Assembly (NCBI RefSeq): GCF_011386835.1 | Contig: NC_088797.1 | Location: 94,436,264-94,500,263, forward strand | DNA: 64,000 bases | Source of the DNA: Chrysemys picta bellii | Lineage: Eukaryota; Chordata; Testudines; Emydidae | Direction of reading: 5' to 3' | Shown here: positions 1 to 9,101 of the stretch, one piece after another | Layout of the letters: each line of letters starts with the position of its first letter | Numbering within the stretch: position 1 is the first letter of the stretch | Notes under the pieces: model-generated | Seen by the model: the letters and a program-made list of their open reading frames with translations, nothing else | The model's database searches: none | Told to the model about the DNA's origin: nothing | Translations under genes and position numbers: made by a program

Positions 1-946
1 AAAGTAAGTCACCAAGCAAAATAAAATAAAATGCGCAAATCTATGCCTAATCAAACTAAATACAGATAATCTCACCCTCAGAGATGTTTCAGTAAGTTTT
101 TCTCAGACTGGACACCTTCCAGGCCTGGGCACAATTCTTTCCCCTGGTACAGCTCTTGTTGCAGCTCAGGTGGTAGCTAGGGGATTCTTCATGATGGCTT
201 CCCCCTTTCTCTGTTCTCTTCCCCCCCTTTATATATCTTTTGCATAAGGCGGGAACTCTTTGTCTCTCTGGGTTTCCACCCCCCCTCACTGGAAAAGCAC
301 CAGGTTAAAGATGGATTCCAGTTCAGGTGACATGATCACATGTCACTGCAAGACTTCATTACTCACTTGCCAGCACACACATATACAGGAAGACTCACAG
401 GTAAATACAGCCATCTGCAGACAATGGGAGTCATCAAGATTCCAAACCATCATTAATGGTCCACACTTTACACAATTACAATAGGCCCTCAGAGTTACAT
501 TTTATATTTCTAGTTTTAGATACAAGAGTGGTACATTTATACAGATCAGATGATCACACTCAGTAGATTATAAGCTTTGTAATGATACCTTACAAGAGAC
601 CTTTTGCATGAGGCATATCCCAGTTACTTACATTCACTTATTACCGTATTTTCTCTAAAACTATCTCAGTTACATTATATTGACTTCTTATTATCAAGTT
701 TTTATAAAACCATATAGACTGCACAACGTCACAGTAACAATTATACGTTGTATTTGAAAATTGATTTATGGCCAGTCTCCCATACTATTCTGTCAGGAAA
801 TGTTGTCATTCTGAATAAATTATCAATCCAGATGGCATTGCCTCTCCCTTAATGGCCTAGCATAGTATATTTTGCAAAACAGACCGTTGGCAGTGTCATG
901 AAAATACCTTAAATGCATAGAAATCTTATAGGGCAGCACTGCTATT
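1..946. other. intronic sequence upstream of gene A exon 9
   Basis: No exon is recognisable here. From about 720 the sequence resembles the intron between exons 8 and 9 of gene B (about 15680-15930), so this is probably the same intron of gene A. The preceding exon of A is not seen and should lie upstream of the window. Positions 60-480 have a repeat-like look (C-rich and T-rich runs), but I could not name a family. Confidence 0.5.
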
Positions 947-947
947 A

Positions 948-1240
948 AGGCCATGTACACTTACTGGCGATCGACGCTGCTGTGATCGATGCAGCGGGGG
1001 TCAATTTAGCAGGTCTGTTGAAGACCCGCTAAATCAACAACAGAACACTCTCTGGTCGACTTAAAACTCTACTGGAACGAGAAGAGTACGGTAAGTCAAT
1101 GGGAGAGTATCTCCCATCGATGCAGCGTGGTGTAGACACTGCAGTAAGTCGACCTAAGCTATGTTGACTCCAGTTATGTTATTCACGTAGCTAGAGTAGC
1201 GTAATTTAGGTTGACTTATCACAGTAGTGTAGACAAAACC
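948..1240. mobile_element. Harbinger-like MITE
   Basis: A non-coding element of about 290 bp with imperfect terminal inverted repeats: AGGCCATGTACACT at the left and, read inverted at the right, GGTTTTGTCTACACT. It is flanked by TTA on both sides, the 3-bp duplication typical of PIF/Harbinger elements. The matching place in gene B (about 15925) lacks the element, so it entered gene A after A and B separated. Family assignment is inference from termini and target site. Confidence 0.6.
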
Positions 1241-1693
1241 TTAGGTTTTTTTTCCCTTGAGTAAAATGTTAATTATCTTGCAAATTGATATTGACTGCCA
1301 ACCCACACCAGAATACATGAGACTGCAGTAAACAAAATATCAATTTTTTTCTGTCATGCTATTTACATTATAGATAGATATAGCAGAGTAAACATGGTGT
1401 CACCATATATTTTAAATACTTTCCACTTGTGGCCATATATCTGTTTAGAAGCACCAGATTGGCTCTGCTACATCCATTCCAGTTGCCTTGGGGTATATAT
1501 GACAACCCAGTTTTCCTTCAACTGCTGTCTGTCTGTATTTCACTCCCTCAGGTTTTAAGGCAGAGGGAATTATTAACCTCTACATGTGAAAAATCTGCAA
1601 ATGTATGAAGTAATGAACCTATCTTTTTCTCACAATGATCACAATTATGTTTACTAATATATATATAAATTTGATTTTAATCTTTTACTCTAG

Positions 1694-1762
1694 GCAATTG
1701 AAACTGGTGAACTTAAAGCTTATGACTGGGGAATCCAGTTCAACCGTTTGCACTATAATCAG
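1694..1762 (+). CDS. gene A penultimate coding exon
   Basis: A 69-nt, 23-codon exon starting [13 protein letters not shown] and ending HYNQ, preceded by a pyrimidine tract plus TAG and followed by GTAAAC. It matches the 23-codon exon of gene B (16838-16906) in length and phase 0. Confidence 0.85.
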
Positions 1763-3317
1763 GTAAACCTCTTCAAATGGGGAAATATTTGTCTTTCTCT
1801 TATTAAAAAAAAAAAAAAAAAGGGGGGGGGGGGGGAGAGATCGCAAAGGTTAGGAACCAAATTCAAAATGTATTTCAAAATAGAATCAGTTAGTTGGTCT
1901 TTTCTTCCCGTTGGAATGTCTAACCTTGCATATTAAAACATATGTTTCTGTTCTGTTACCGGTTTCAGAGTAGCAGCCGTGTTAGTCTGTATCCGCGAAA
2001 AGAACAGGAGTACTTGTGGCACCTTAGAAACTAACAAATTTATTTGAGCATAAGCTTTCGTGGGCTACAGCCCACTTCTTCGGATGCACAGAATGGAACA
2101 TATATTGAGGAGATATATATATACACGTATAGAGAGCATGAAAAGGTGGGAGTTGTCTTACCAACTCTGAGAGGCCAATTAAGTAAGAGGGGGGGAAAAA
2201 AACCTTTTGAAGTGATAATCAAGATAGCCCAGTACAGACAGTTTGATAAGAAGTGTGAGTGTACTTACATGGAGAGAGAGATTCAATGTTTGTAATGGCT
2301 CAGCCATTCCCAGTCTCTATTTAAGCCTATGTTGATTGTATCTAATTTGCATATCAATTCAAGCTCAGCAGTTTCTCGTTGGAGTCTGTTTTTGAAGCTT
2401 TTTTGTTGCAAAATTGCCACCCGCAGGTCTGTCATTGAGTGACCAGACAGGTTAAAGTGTTCTCCCACTGGTTTTTGAATGTTATGATTCCTGATGTCAG
2501 ATTTGTGTCCATTAATTCTTTTGCGTAGAGACTGTCCGGTTTGGCCAATGTACATGGCAGAGGGGCATTGCTGGCACATGATGGCATATATCACATTGGT
2601 AGATGTGCAGGTGAACAACCCCCTGATGGCATGGCTGATGTGATTAGGTCCTATGATGATATCACTTGAATAGATATGTGGGCAGAGTTGGCATCGGGCT
2701 TTGTTGCAAGGATAGGTTCCTGGGTCAGTGTTTTTGTTCAGTGATGTGTGGTTGCTGGTGAGTATTTGCTTCAGGTTGGGGGGTTGTCTGTAAGCGAGGA
2801 TAGGTCTGTCTCCCAAGATCTGTGAGAGTGAGGGATCATCTGTTACTGTTTCTTTAAAGAAATTAGGAAAATTTAGTTCCAAAAATGATGCAATGAATTT
2901 CCCGGTTGAAAATTCAAATACGAACTGTCAGGAAATCCAAAACTTCTGATTCACAACTCCCTTGTCCTCATTGCTATCCTTTCCAGAACTACAATAAATC
3001 ATTATGAAGTTGTTCTTTGTTTTAAATAATCCTCTAGTGACATGAAACTCTTTTTTTTCTTTTATAAAACCCCCTTTTTAAAGGATACTCCTCCCTTATA
3101 CAATGTGAAGAACATGCAAGTTCCAACTGCAATGTGGAGTGCTGGAAATGACTTGCTCGCTGACCCTAGGGATGTTGCCCTTTTGCGCCAACAAGTCACT
3201 AATTTGGTTTACCACAAGGCGATTCCTGATTGGAACCATCTGGATTTCATCTGGGGCCTCGATGCACCTAAGCGCATGTATAATGAACTCCTCGACTTGA
3301 TGAGGAAAAACCCATGA
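1694..3317 (+). CDS. acid lipase gene A, last two coding exons (5' part outside window)
   Basis: This is the 3' end of an acid lipase (gastric/lysosomal lipase family, alpha/beta hydrolase). Such enzymes hydrolyse triacylglycerols or cholesteryl esters in acidic compartments or secretions. Coding exons are 1694-1762 and 3084-3317, joined in phase 0 and ending in TGA. The last exon carries the Asp of the WSAGND motif and the His of WNHLDF, which supply two members of the catalytic triad; the serine exon lies upstream of the window. The last exon is very close to that of gene B, and introns and 3' flank also match B, so A and B are tandem duplicates. What is visible is intact, but integrity of the rest is unknown. 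The intron holds a Penelope-like insertion that B lacks. Confidence 0.85.
1805..1835. repeat. poly-A run followed by poly-G run
   Basis: About 17 A residues run directly into 14 G residues, just inside the intron after the A exon. It is a simple-sequence tract and a likely sequencing or assembly weak point. Confidence 0.9.
1960..2838 (-). mobile_element. Penelope-like retroelement, 5'-truncated
   Basis: The element lies on the minus strand: its 3' tail is at 1960-2090 and it encodes a GIY-YIG endonuclease domain upstream. It is bounded by an 8-bp direct repeat TCTGTTAC (1952-1959 and 2839-2846). Beyond the right copy, the sequence again matches gene B intron 9 (around 17336), which has no insertion, so both edges are supported. 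Related tails recur at 19711 and 59663. Naming as Penelope-like rests on the GIY-YIG domain behind a Cys-rich linker. Confidence 0.7.
2283..2838 (-). pseudogene. GIY-YIG endonuclease part of Penelope-like polyprotein
   Basis: The reading frame is open for about 185 codons of element sequence. It has a Cys-rich linker ([12 protein letters not shown]) followed by a GIY-YIG-type core: VIYAIMC, then [17 protein letters not shown]. In this family the domain nicks DNA during target-primed insertion. The reverse transcriptase domain that should precede it is absent, so this is the C-terminal part of a truncated copy. The open frame continues past the element into lipase intron DNA (2839-2882), so its apparent first residues are not element-derived. 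Confidence 0.65.
3084..3317 (+). CDS. gene A terminal coding exon
   Basis: Begins [15 protein letters not shown] after a T-rich tract and AAG, and ends LMRKNP then TGA. It contains WSAGND (catalytic Asp) and [11 protein letters not shown] (catalytic His). 77 codons plus stop, the same as gene B and gene C last exons. Confidence 0.9.
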   Translation, partial: DTPPLYNVKNMQVPTAMWSAGNDLLADPRDVALLRQQVTNLVYHKAIPDWNHLDFIWGLDAPKRMYNELLDLMRKNP

Positions 3318-3453
3318 AAATAATGATCCATAAAAATAATGTGGCTGTAGGATCAAGGATTTGATTAATTTCTGTTTATATCTGTTTTTCTTGATTTTTA
3401 GTGAACTACAAAACTATTTGCACATAATGGTCTATATTCACTATATTTACTTT

Positions 3454-3459
3454 AATAAG
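3454..3459 (+). promoter_or_regulatory. possible variant polyadenylation signal of gene A (AATAAG)
   Basis: AATAAG sits where gene B has AATAAA (18966-18971) in otherwise aligned 3' flank. A canonical AATAAA occurs farther on at 4271-4276, so A may use a weaker or more distal site. Confidence 0.4.
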
Positions 3460-4026
3460 ATTTTCTTTAATGATATTAGGTCAGCAGCACATATGTATCC
3501 AAAAAAGTAATTAAACTAGCAAAGTACATTTTTAAAGCACCACACACAAGTCTTCTGCTTTCTAAAGTATGTGTCATAAATTAAATACATCATGGATAGG
3601 AGGATAGAGCTGCTTCCAAGATGATTTTTCTTAGCTCATGTCTGGATGACCTTTTCTATAAGGTGAATTGAATGCATAGGGCACAACTGATACATGTGGC
3701 TAGACTAGACACGCAATCACAATGCCCAAATTCAGAAAAGCACCCAAGCTGTTTCTTACTTTTAAATATGTAATTCCTTTGATGTCACTGGAACTACACT
3801 GATTTTAATGCAGTTGAGGATCTGGCCCAGACTTTATTTTATGGTCCCAGTCACCCACCTAGGGTCAGGATCAGTACTCCTGTCACATCACCAAAAGTCA
3901 TTCTGCACTAATCCCAGTGATTATCAATACAGACCATGAAGAGATCCAATAGGCATGTCTTTTTATTGTCCCCTTGAAGAAGAAGGTAGTGGAAAAAGAC
4001 TATTATAAGGAGATTGTTCTATATAT
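3460..4026. other. 3' flank of gene A
   Basis: Aligns by eye with the 3' flank of gene B (about 18970-19500). No gene or named repeat seen. Confidence 0.6.
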
Positions 4027-4034
4027 GTATGAGC

Positions 4035-4190
4035 CAGGGCCGGCTCCAGTTTTTTTTGCCCCCCCAAGCAAAAAAAAAAAAAGAGTGCCACCCCTTGAAA
4101 AGAGCCACCCCCAAAGGGCCGGAATGTCGCCCCTTGAGAAGTTCCACTCTAAGCACATGCTTGGAATGCTGGTGCCTAGAGCTGGCCCTG
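4035..4190. mobile_element. hAT-type MITE, 156 bp
   Basis: Left terminus CAGGGCCGGCTCCAG; right terminus, inverted, CAGGGCCAGCTCTAGGC. It is flanked by a perfect 8-bp duplication GTATGAGC (4027-4034 and 4191-4198), as expected for hAT transposition. No transposase is encoded; the short open frames across it are incidental. Confidence 0.85.
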
Positions 4191-4198
4191 GTATGAGC

Positions 4199-5123
4199 GG
4201 ATGTATGCCATTAACTAAAAATAAATCTCTATAATTGTATTCTATCTCTATTTACATAACTTTTGAATTCAATAAAAGTAAAGTTCTTTAAATGTTCTGA
4301 TTCTGAAGTGTATTCTTTTGTTTCATAATTAGAGGAGCAGAAAGGAAGAATCTGATAGAACAATCTTGAATGATAAATAGCAAGCTAATGCGACGGTTAC
4401 AAGATTCTAATATCTAATGCTCAATTCAATGAGAAAAGACACACTATTAACATGTAGCCGATATTAACATTGAATCAATATTATTTTTTTGCCAAAAACT
4501 TAATTCAAAGACATAAGTTTCTTTTACTCTATCACAACACCCCAAACAGACTGCAGAATCAAAAGGAGAATCCTGCTCATTATTGTTTAAACTGTGAACT
4601 TCTTGAGACTCTGCATCCTGGTTCTCATTAGTCAAAAACTTCTTCAGTAGTTTTAAAGAGATAAGTGGCTTAAATCATGTTTATTAAAACCCAAGAGACC
4701 TGCTAAATTTGAACAAAACTATGTCCACCTTTTAAAGCAATCAGCACATTTGTGCATGCATAGGAGTCTGAGAGCATTTCTCTCCTCCTATTGCCATGTA
4801 CATGCATAGAGAACTAAAAATGGTGTTTCTGAATTCTAAAACAAATTCTAGCACAAAACAAATGTGTCTCAGAGTTAGCAAGGGTTAGAAGCTACATTTC
4901 AGTCTTAGTTATATTGTTTACTACTGCTTACGTGAAGTCTCAGAGTAGAAAATACTTTTAAATAGAAAAAACACTCTTCACTATCAAAAGCATCTTAGGG
5001 ATGGCTGTAATATTAATTTTTAATTTTAAATTAGTTTCCAGTGTTGCTGCTGGCAAACTCTGTAGCTAATAATGAATGGAAGAGATGAAGCGTGGGAATT
5101 GAAAACACATTTTTCAAAGAGTA
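4199..5123. other. spacer between gene A flank and hAT composite
   Basis: The first part (about 4310-4475) still aligns with gene B 3' flank (about 19640-19880). The rest is AT-rich with no recognised gene. Confidence 0.5.
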
Positions 5124-5418
5124 CAAGTGGTCAGGGCCGGCTCTAGGCAGGAGCAAAGCAAGCAGTTGCTTGGGGCGGCAGATTTGCAAGGGGCGCAAGA
5201 ATCCAGCATGGGAGCTAAGAACCAACGGGGCCCCTGGGAGTTGTAGTTCCTTGGTTAGCTCCCTGCCTATAGAGCCAGCCCTGGAGCAGGGAAAGAACTA
5301 CATTTCCCAGCATTCCCTTGGCCACTAGCAAGAGGAAGGCGTGTGGGAAAGGAGTATGGAACTGAAATCTGCAGCTTGCTGTGAACGGTAGGAACAGAGC
5401 CAGCTCTAGGATTTTTGC

Positions 5419-5915
5419 CCGCCCCCCCCCTCCGATCCTGGGCTCCCCCCGCCCACACCCCCTGCCGCCCCAGCTCTGGCCCCCACCTGCACCCTCCTGC
5501 TGCTCCAGCCTTGGGCTCCCCCCGCCCACACCCCCTGCCACCCCAGCTCTGGTCCCCACCTGCACCCTCCTGCTGCTCCAGCCTTGGGCTCTCCCCCGCC
5601 CACACCCCCTGCCACCCCAGCCCTGGGCTGTTTTCCCCCCCCCCCCCATCCCGGCCGCCCCAGCTCTGGCCCCCACCCGCACCCCCTGCCGCCCCAGCCC
5701 TGGGCTCTCCCCCACCCACACCCCCTGCAGCCCCAGCTCTGGCCCCCACCTGCACTCCCCTGCTCCCCCAGCCCTGGGCTCTTCCCCTCCCCCCCCGCAC
5801 CCCTGCCACCCCAGCTCTGGCCCCCACCCGCACCCCCTGCCGCCTTAGCCCTGGGCTCTTCTCCCCCCCACCCCACCCGCACCTCCTGCTGCCCCAGCCC
5901 TGGGCTCTCCCCCAA
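5419..5915. repeat. GC-rich minisatellite inside hAT composite
   Basis: Imperfect tandem units of roughly 36-40 bp, often paired into about 74-bp higher units, built on CAGCTCTGGCCCCCACC and CAGCCCTGGGCTC blocks. Long open frames on both strands here are low-complexity Pro/Gly/Ala translations of the repeat and are not treated as genes. Confidence 0.8.
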
Positions 5916-6042
5916 AGAAGGAATTGGGGGGACTAAATGGACGGTGCACTTCTCTATCTGAAGCCTAGCAAGGGAGGTATGTGGATCCCACTAGAATTTA
6001 AAATGAAAAGTAAGGGAGGGGAGGCTCTGCACCTGGGCAGCT

Positions 6043-6187
6043 TGAGCCTGAATCGGCGGGGTAGAAATCGACCTCTCGGGACCTCCCGCTGCGATACGTC
6101 GAATTCAGCTACGCTATTCGCGTAGCTGAATTTGTGTATCTTAAATTGACTCCCCCCCCGCCCCCCCGTAGTGAAGACCTGCCCTTA
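6043..6187. mobile_element. fragment of Harbinger-like MITE
   Basis: Shares blocks with the fuller copy at 60456-60750: GAATTCAGCTACGC in the middle and a terminus close to TAGTGAAGACCTGCCC. It is nested in the hAT composite. Confidence 0.55.
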
Positions 6188-6937
6188 GATACAGTACCAG
6201 ACACTTAGGAGGATTGCAGAAATTGACTTTTCCTCTCCAGATATAGCTAATATTCAGAAAGGGAATCTATCACCTGCCTTACAGATTTGAACACCCTCAA
6301 AATTCAGGAGTGCTCAAGCTCAATTTGCACAGCTGTTACTTCATTTCCCCCAAATCAAATATACTGATCCACTGTAACTTGCTGTAGAAAAAGTAGAATA
6401 AATTGAGCAAGAAATGCTTCCCAGTGGTTATTAGGACTGGAATTGCTATTTTCAACAGCCATTGCTTTTTTTTTTTTAAGTTTTAGTTTTATTTGTTTAA
6501 AAGAAAGACCGTGATAGTGCATTCCCCATAGAAACAAAGAATTGAACAAAAGAATAATAAAGGCACCTCAACTTTTCCTCATTTATGTAGGACAGTCTTA
6601 TAATGTGCATCCAGATATCCTCCAGTCACACAAGCTGAAAATTGTTCCACTTTACTGCAGTTCTGTAACCATATGGGAACCAATCCTGTCTGTGTTCTGT
6701 GCACATCCAAAATTCCTGCTGAATGACCCGCCCTGGGAGCGAGTTACCAGTGACCCAGGGCTGGGGCAGCAGGAGGGTGCAGTTGGGAGGGAGAGAGCCC
6801 AGGACTGGGGTGGGAGGCAGCCAAAAAATTTTTTGCTTGGGGCAGCAAAAAACCTAGAGCCGGCCCTGCAAGTGGTGATAAAAAATATCTCTTTGAACAT
6901 GTCATAACTTTACCAGCCACCCTCAAATCCTTTAGAC

Positions 6938-7253
6938 CAGTGGTCTCCAAACTTTTTTGATCGCACACCCCTATCAGTAAAAATTTTTTTGAGCATGCAT
7001 CCCCAATATATGTATATTTATTTATGTATAGATTATATACGTGTACTACTGTACTAATATATTATGTACATTATCAAGCATACACAAAATAGAAATTAAA
7101 AAAGGCTGAGATAAAGATGAAATAAACAGTATTTAAAAAAAAATATTTTGTTTATTAATGGTACTCCTGCCACGCCGCCCTTTTGCTCCAACAGCACTCC
7201 TCTTGCCACGCCCCCAGAGGATCGTCGTGCGCACCCCACTTTGTAGACCACTG
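6938..7253. mobile_element. hAT-type MITE, 316 bp
   Basis: Termini CAGTGGTCTCCAAAC and, inverted at the right, CAGTGGTCTACAAAG. Perfect 8-bp duplication CTTTAGAC at 6930-6937 and 7254-7261. The interior is AT-rich and non-coding. Confidence 0.85.
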
Positions 7254-7261
7254 CTTTAGAC

Positions 7262-8588
7262 TATCCTAGATGGTTTTAAAGAGAGGCTCACTGAAGTGGA
7301 GCAGAGAATGGGTATCCTGAAGGATCACGAAAGTGCACAATGAATTTGAAATGCTGCCCACTGGTGTAAGATAAGAAAGCCTGCCTACTGGCAGATCGTG
7401 AATCAACTGCCTGCTGGCAGAACTTGAATCAAATGAAGGAGTGACTAAAATCATTAAAAGGGAGCCAGGAGAACAGCATGTTGACTTCCTTCTGACTTGC
7501 ATATCATTGCAATTGAAGATACAGGATTTGATTTAGAGATAGGGCACATCGCAGTTTGCACTTCAAACCCTGTTGAGAGCATGCCCCCAGTATTTATAAG
7601 AGAACTTTTTGTCTCCAGCATCTATAGGAAGATCTGAGGCTTGCTAGAGACTTGGACTGTATTTGGTAAGAATATTTCAAGATAAACAGCTTACAGCTAC
7701 GGATGTAGAAATGGAGTCTCAATGCTAGATTAAAGTTTTTTGCACTATGGTGTCCAGCTAAAAAAAGATCCTAAATGGTGAAAAAGCTAGATTCGTTAAT
7801 GCTCCAGAAAAGGCAGATAATTATTTGATTCCTATGAAGATGTGGATGGTTTACAAAGAACTACTGGAGGGACAGGTTGCTCCCCAGGAAGAAGAGGAAA
7901 AAGATGGACAGGACAATACAGAAGAGATTGCAGTGGAGGACTGTCTTTCTAAATTGCATTGTTGGTTATTTTCTTCTTTGCTGAAGGAACTGGCTTAATT
8001 AGAAGGGAATAGAAAATGTTTTTCTTTCTTACCCTGGAAAAATTGATCGAAGCTTTGCACCTAACTCCTATTTCCTTAATGGTTGAGCCATTAATTATAT
8101 TTGATTAATTTTGAATCTGAACTTCAAATCGCAGACCCATCTCTAGTATCTGTAATGAACCGGATATTAAGGTATAAAGTAATTATGGCTCTTTACACCA
8201 CATCTACTGAGTCTCTGACACTGTGTGGTGCTGCTGTTTTACAGAACTGAGACCAAATACAGCATAAACAATGCAGCCTAGAGCTTCACATAGCCAGGGC
8301 TGAATATTTTGTGCCCAACATAGTATATGACAACCAGTAAAATAAGCAACAGGAAAACAGGACTCAGTCCTGCATTATTCAGCTTATAAAAGTTATGTGT
8401 TAATGGACAAGATGGTGCTCAAGAATACGTAGCATAGTTCCTGAGTTTTGCAGGCCCAATATATCTTGTTTTCTTATGCAGACTATATGGATCATTAAGC
8501 TACTTGGCCATAACTGGTGAGGAGCTTTCTGCTTGGAAGACTTATGCATGATTCAGATAGCACTAATATGTAACATGTATTATTCTAG
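7262..8588. other. upstream region of gene B
   Basis: No coding exon or named repeat recognised. It must contain or lie downstream of the promoter and non-coding first exon of gene B, because the first coding exon starts just behind a splice acceptor at 8587-8588. Confidence 0.5.
7591..7665 (+). promoter_or_regulatory. candidate TATA box and non-coding exon 1 of gene B
   Basis: A TATTTATA box (7591-7598) is followed about 25-30 bp later by a short stretch ending in TTTG|GTAAGAA (donor at 7666). This layout would suit a first exon spliced to the acceptor at 8588. It is pattern-based only; transcript 5' ends are needed. Confidence 0.2.
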
Positions 8589-8599
8589 GCTGACCCAAG

Positions 8600-8704
8600 A
8601 TGTGGCATTCTGTAGCTGTAACATGTTTGATCCATGGAATTATTTTGGTGCAAGGACTCTCTGACAGCAGGTCAAATGACAATCCTGAAATGCATATGAA
8701 TATT
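8600..8704 (+). CDS. gene B exon 2: start codon and signal peptide
   Basis: 35 codons starting MWHSVAVTCLIHGII, a hydrophobic secretory signal, and ending MHMNI before GTAAGT. Acceptor AG at 8587-8588 gives 11 nt of 5' UTR in this exon. The start matches those of genes C and D, which also begin MW a few bases after an acceptor. Confidence 0.85.
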
Positions 8705-8983
8705 GTAAGTAATGTGTTAAAGAGAGAGTTGGGTTGGGGGTGGGGTGGGAATCTCTGAGAAACAATGAAATATACATTATTAATTCACCTTATTTTGTGG
8801 CATAAACCAACAGAGGCTATAACAGATAATGCCCCACAGTTCAGATTCCTTGAAAATATCCCACCAGAAAGTACTTCCAGTAAAACCCCCTAATAGCAAA
8901 TACATGGCCTAGGAAAGCCTTCAAAAATTGAAAACCTGTTGGCAGTCTGAGATCAGAGCCTTTGATTTTTTTTCTTCCTGCAG

Positions 8984-9101
8984 AGTGAAATAATTCAATA
9001 CAGAGGATACCCCAGTGAGGAGTATGATGTTGTGACAGCAGACGGCTATATCCTCAGTGTTAACAGAATTCCTCATGGGAAAGTAAATGCTGACAACGCA
9101 G
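8984..9101 (+). CDS. gene B exon 3
   Basis: 118 nt encoding [20 protein letters not shown] and onward to the IPHGK stretch, ending in phase 1. With MNI from exon 2 it forms an NIS glycosylation sequon, and it carries the GYPSEEY block typical of the family. Confidence 0.9.

Larger units (their letters stand above)
5132..6868. mobile_element. 1.74-kb hAT-bounded composite element
   Basis: The left end is CAGGGCCGGCTCTAGG and the right end is its exact inverse (CCTAGAGCCGGCCCTG). The outer flanks are a perfect 8-bp duplication CAAGTGGT (5124-5131 and 6869-6876), so the whole 1737 bp behaves as one hAT insertion. Inside are further hAT-like termini (near 5265-5284 and 5397-5416), a C-rich minisatellite (5419-5915), a Harbinger-like MITE fragment (about 6043-6187) and about 500 bp of unassigned sequence. 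No transposase reading frame is visible, so it is non-autonomous. Confidence 0.75.

Noticed and set aside
2044..2295. 83-codon plus-strand frame
   Set aside because: It lies antisense to the Penelope-like tail and has no recognisable domain.
3096..3356. 86-codon frame on the minus strand
   Set aside because: It is the antisense shadow of gene A's last coding exon.
5132..5284. A short hAT element ending at 5284 instead of 6868
   Set aside because: The 8 bp after 5284 do not match CAAGTGGT, whereas those after 6868 match perfectly.
5215..5961. Several open frames of 120-190 codons on both strands rich in Pro, Gly and Ala
   Set aside because: They are translations of a C-rich tandem repeat in multiple frames, with no domain and no start context.
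7691..8160. Acidic-looking translation (around 7880) upstream of gene B
   Set aside because: The frame is short and interrupted, and I could not link it to any gene family.
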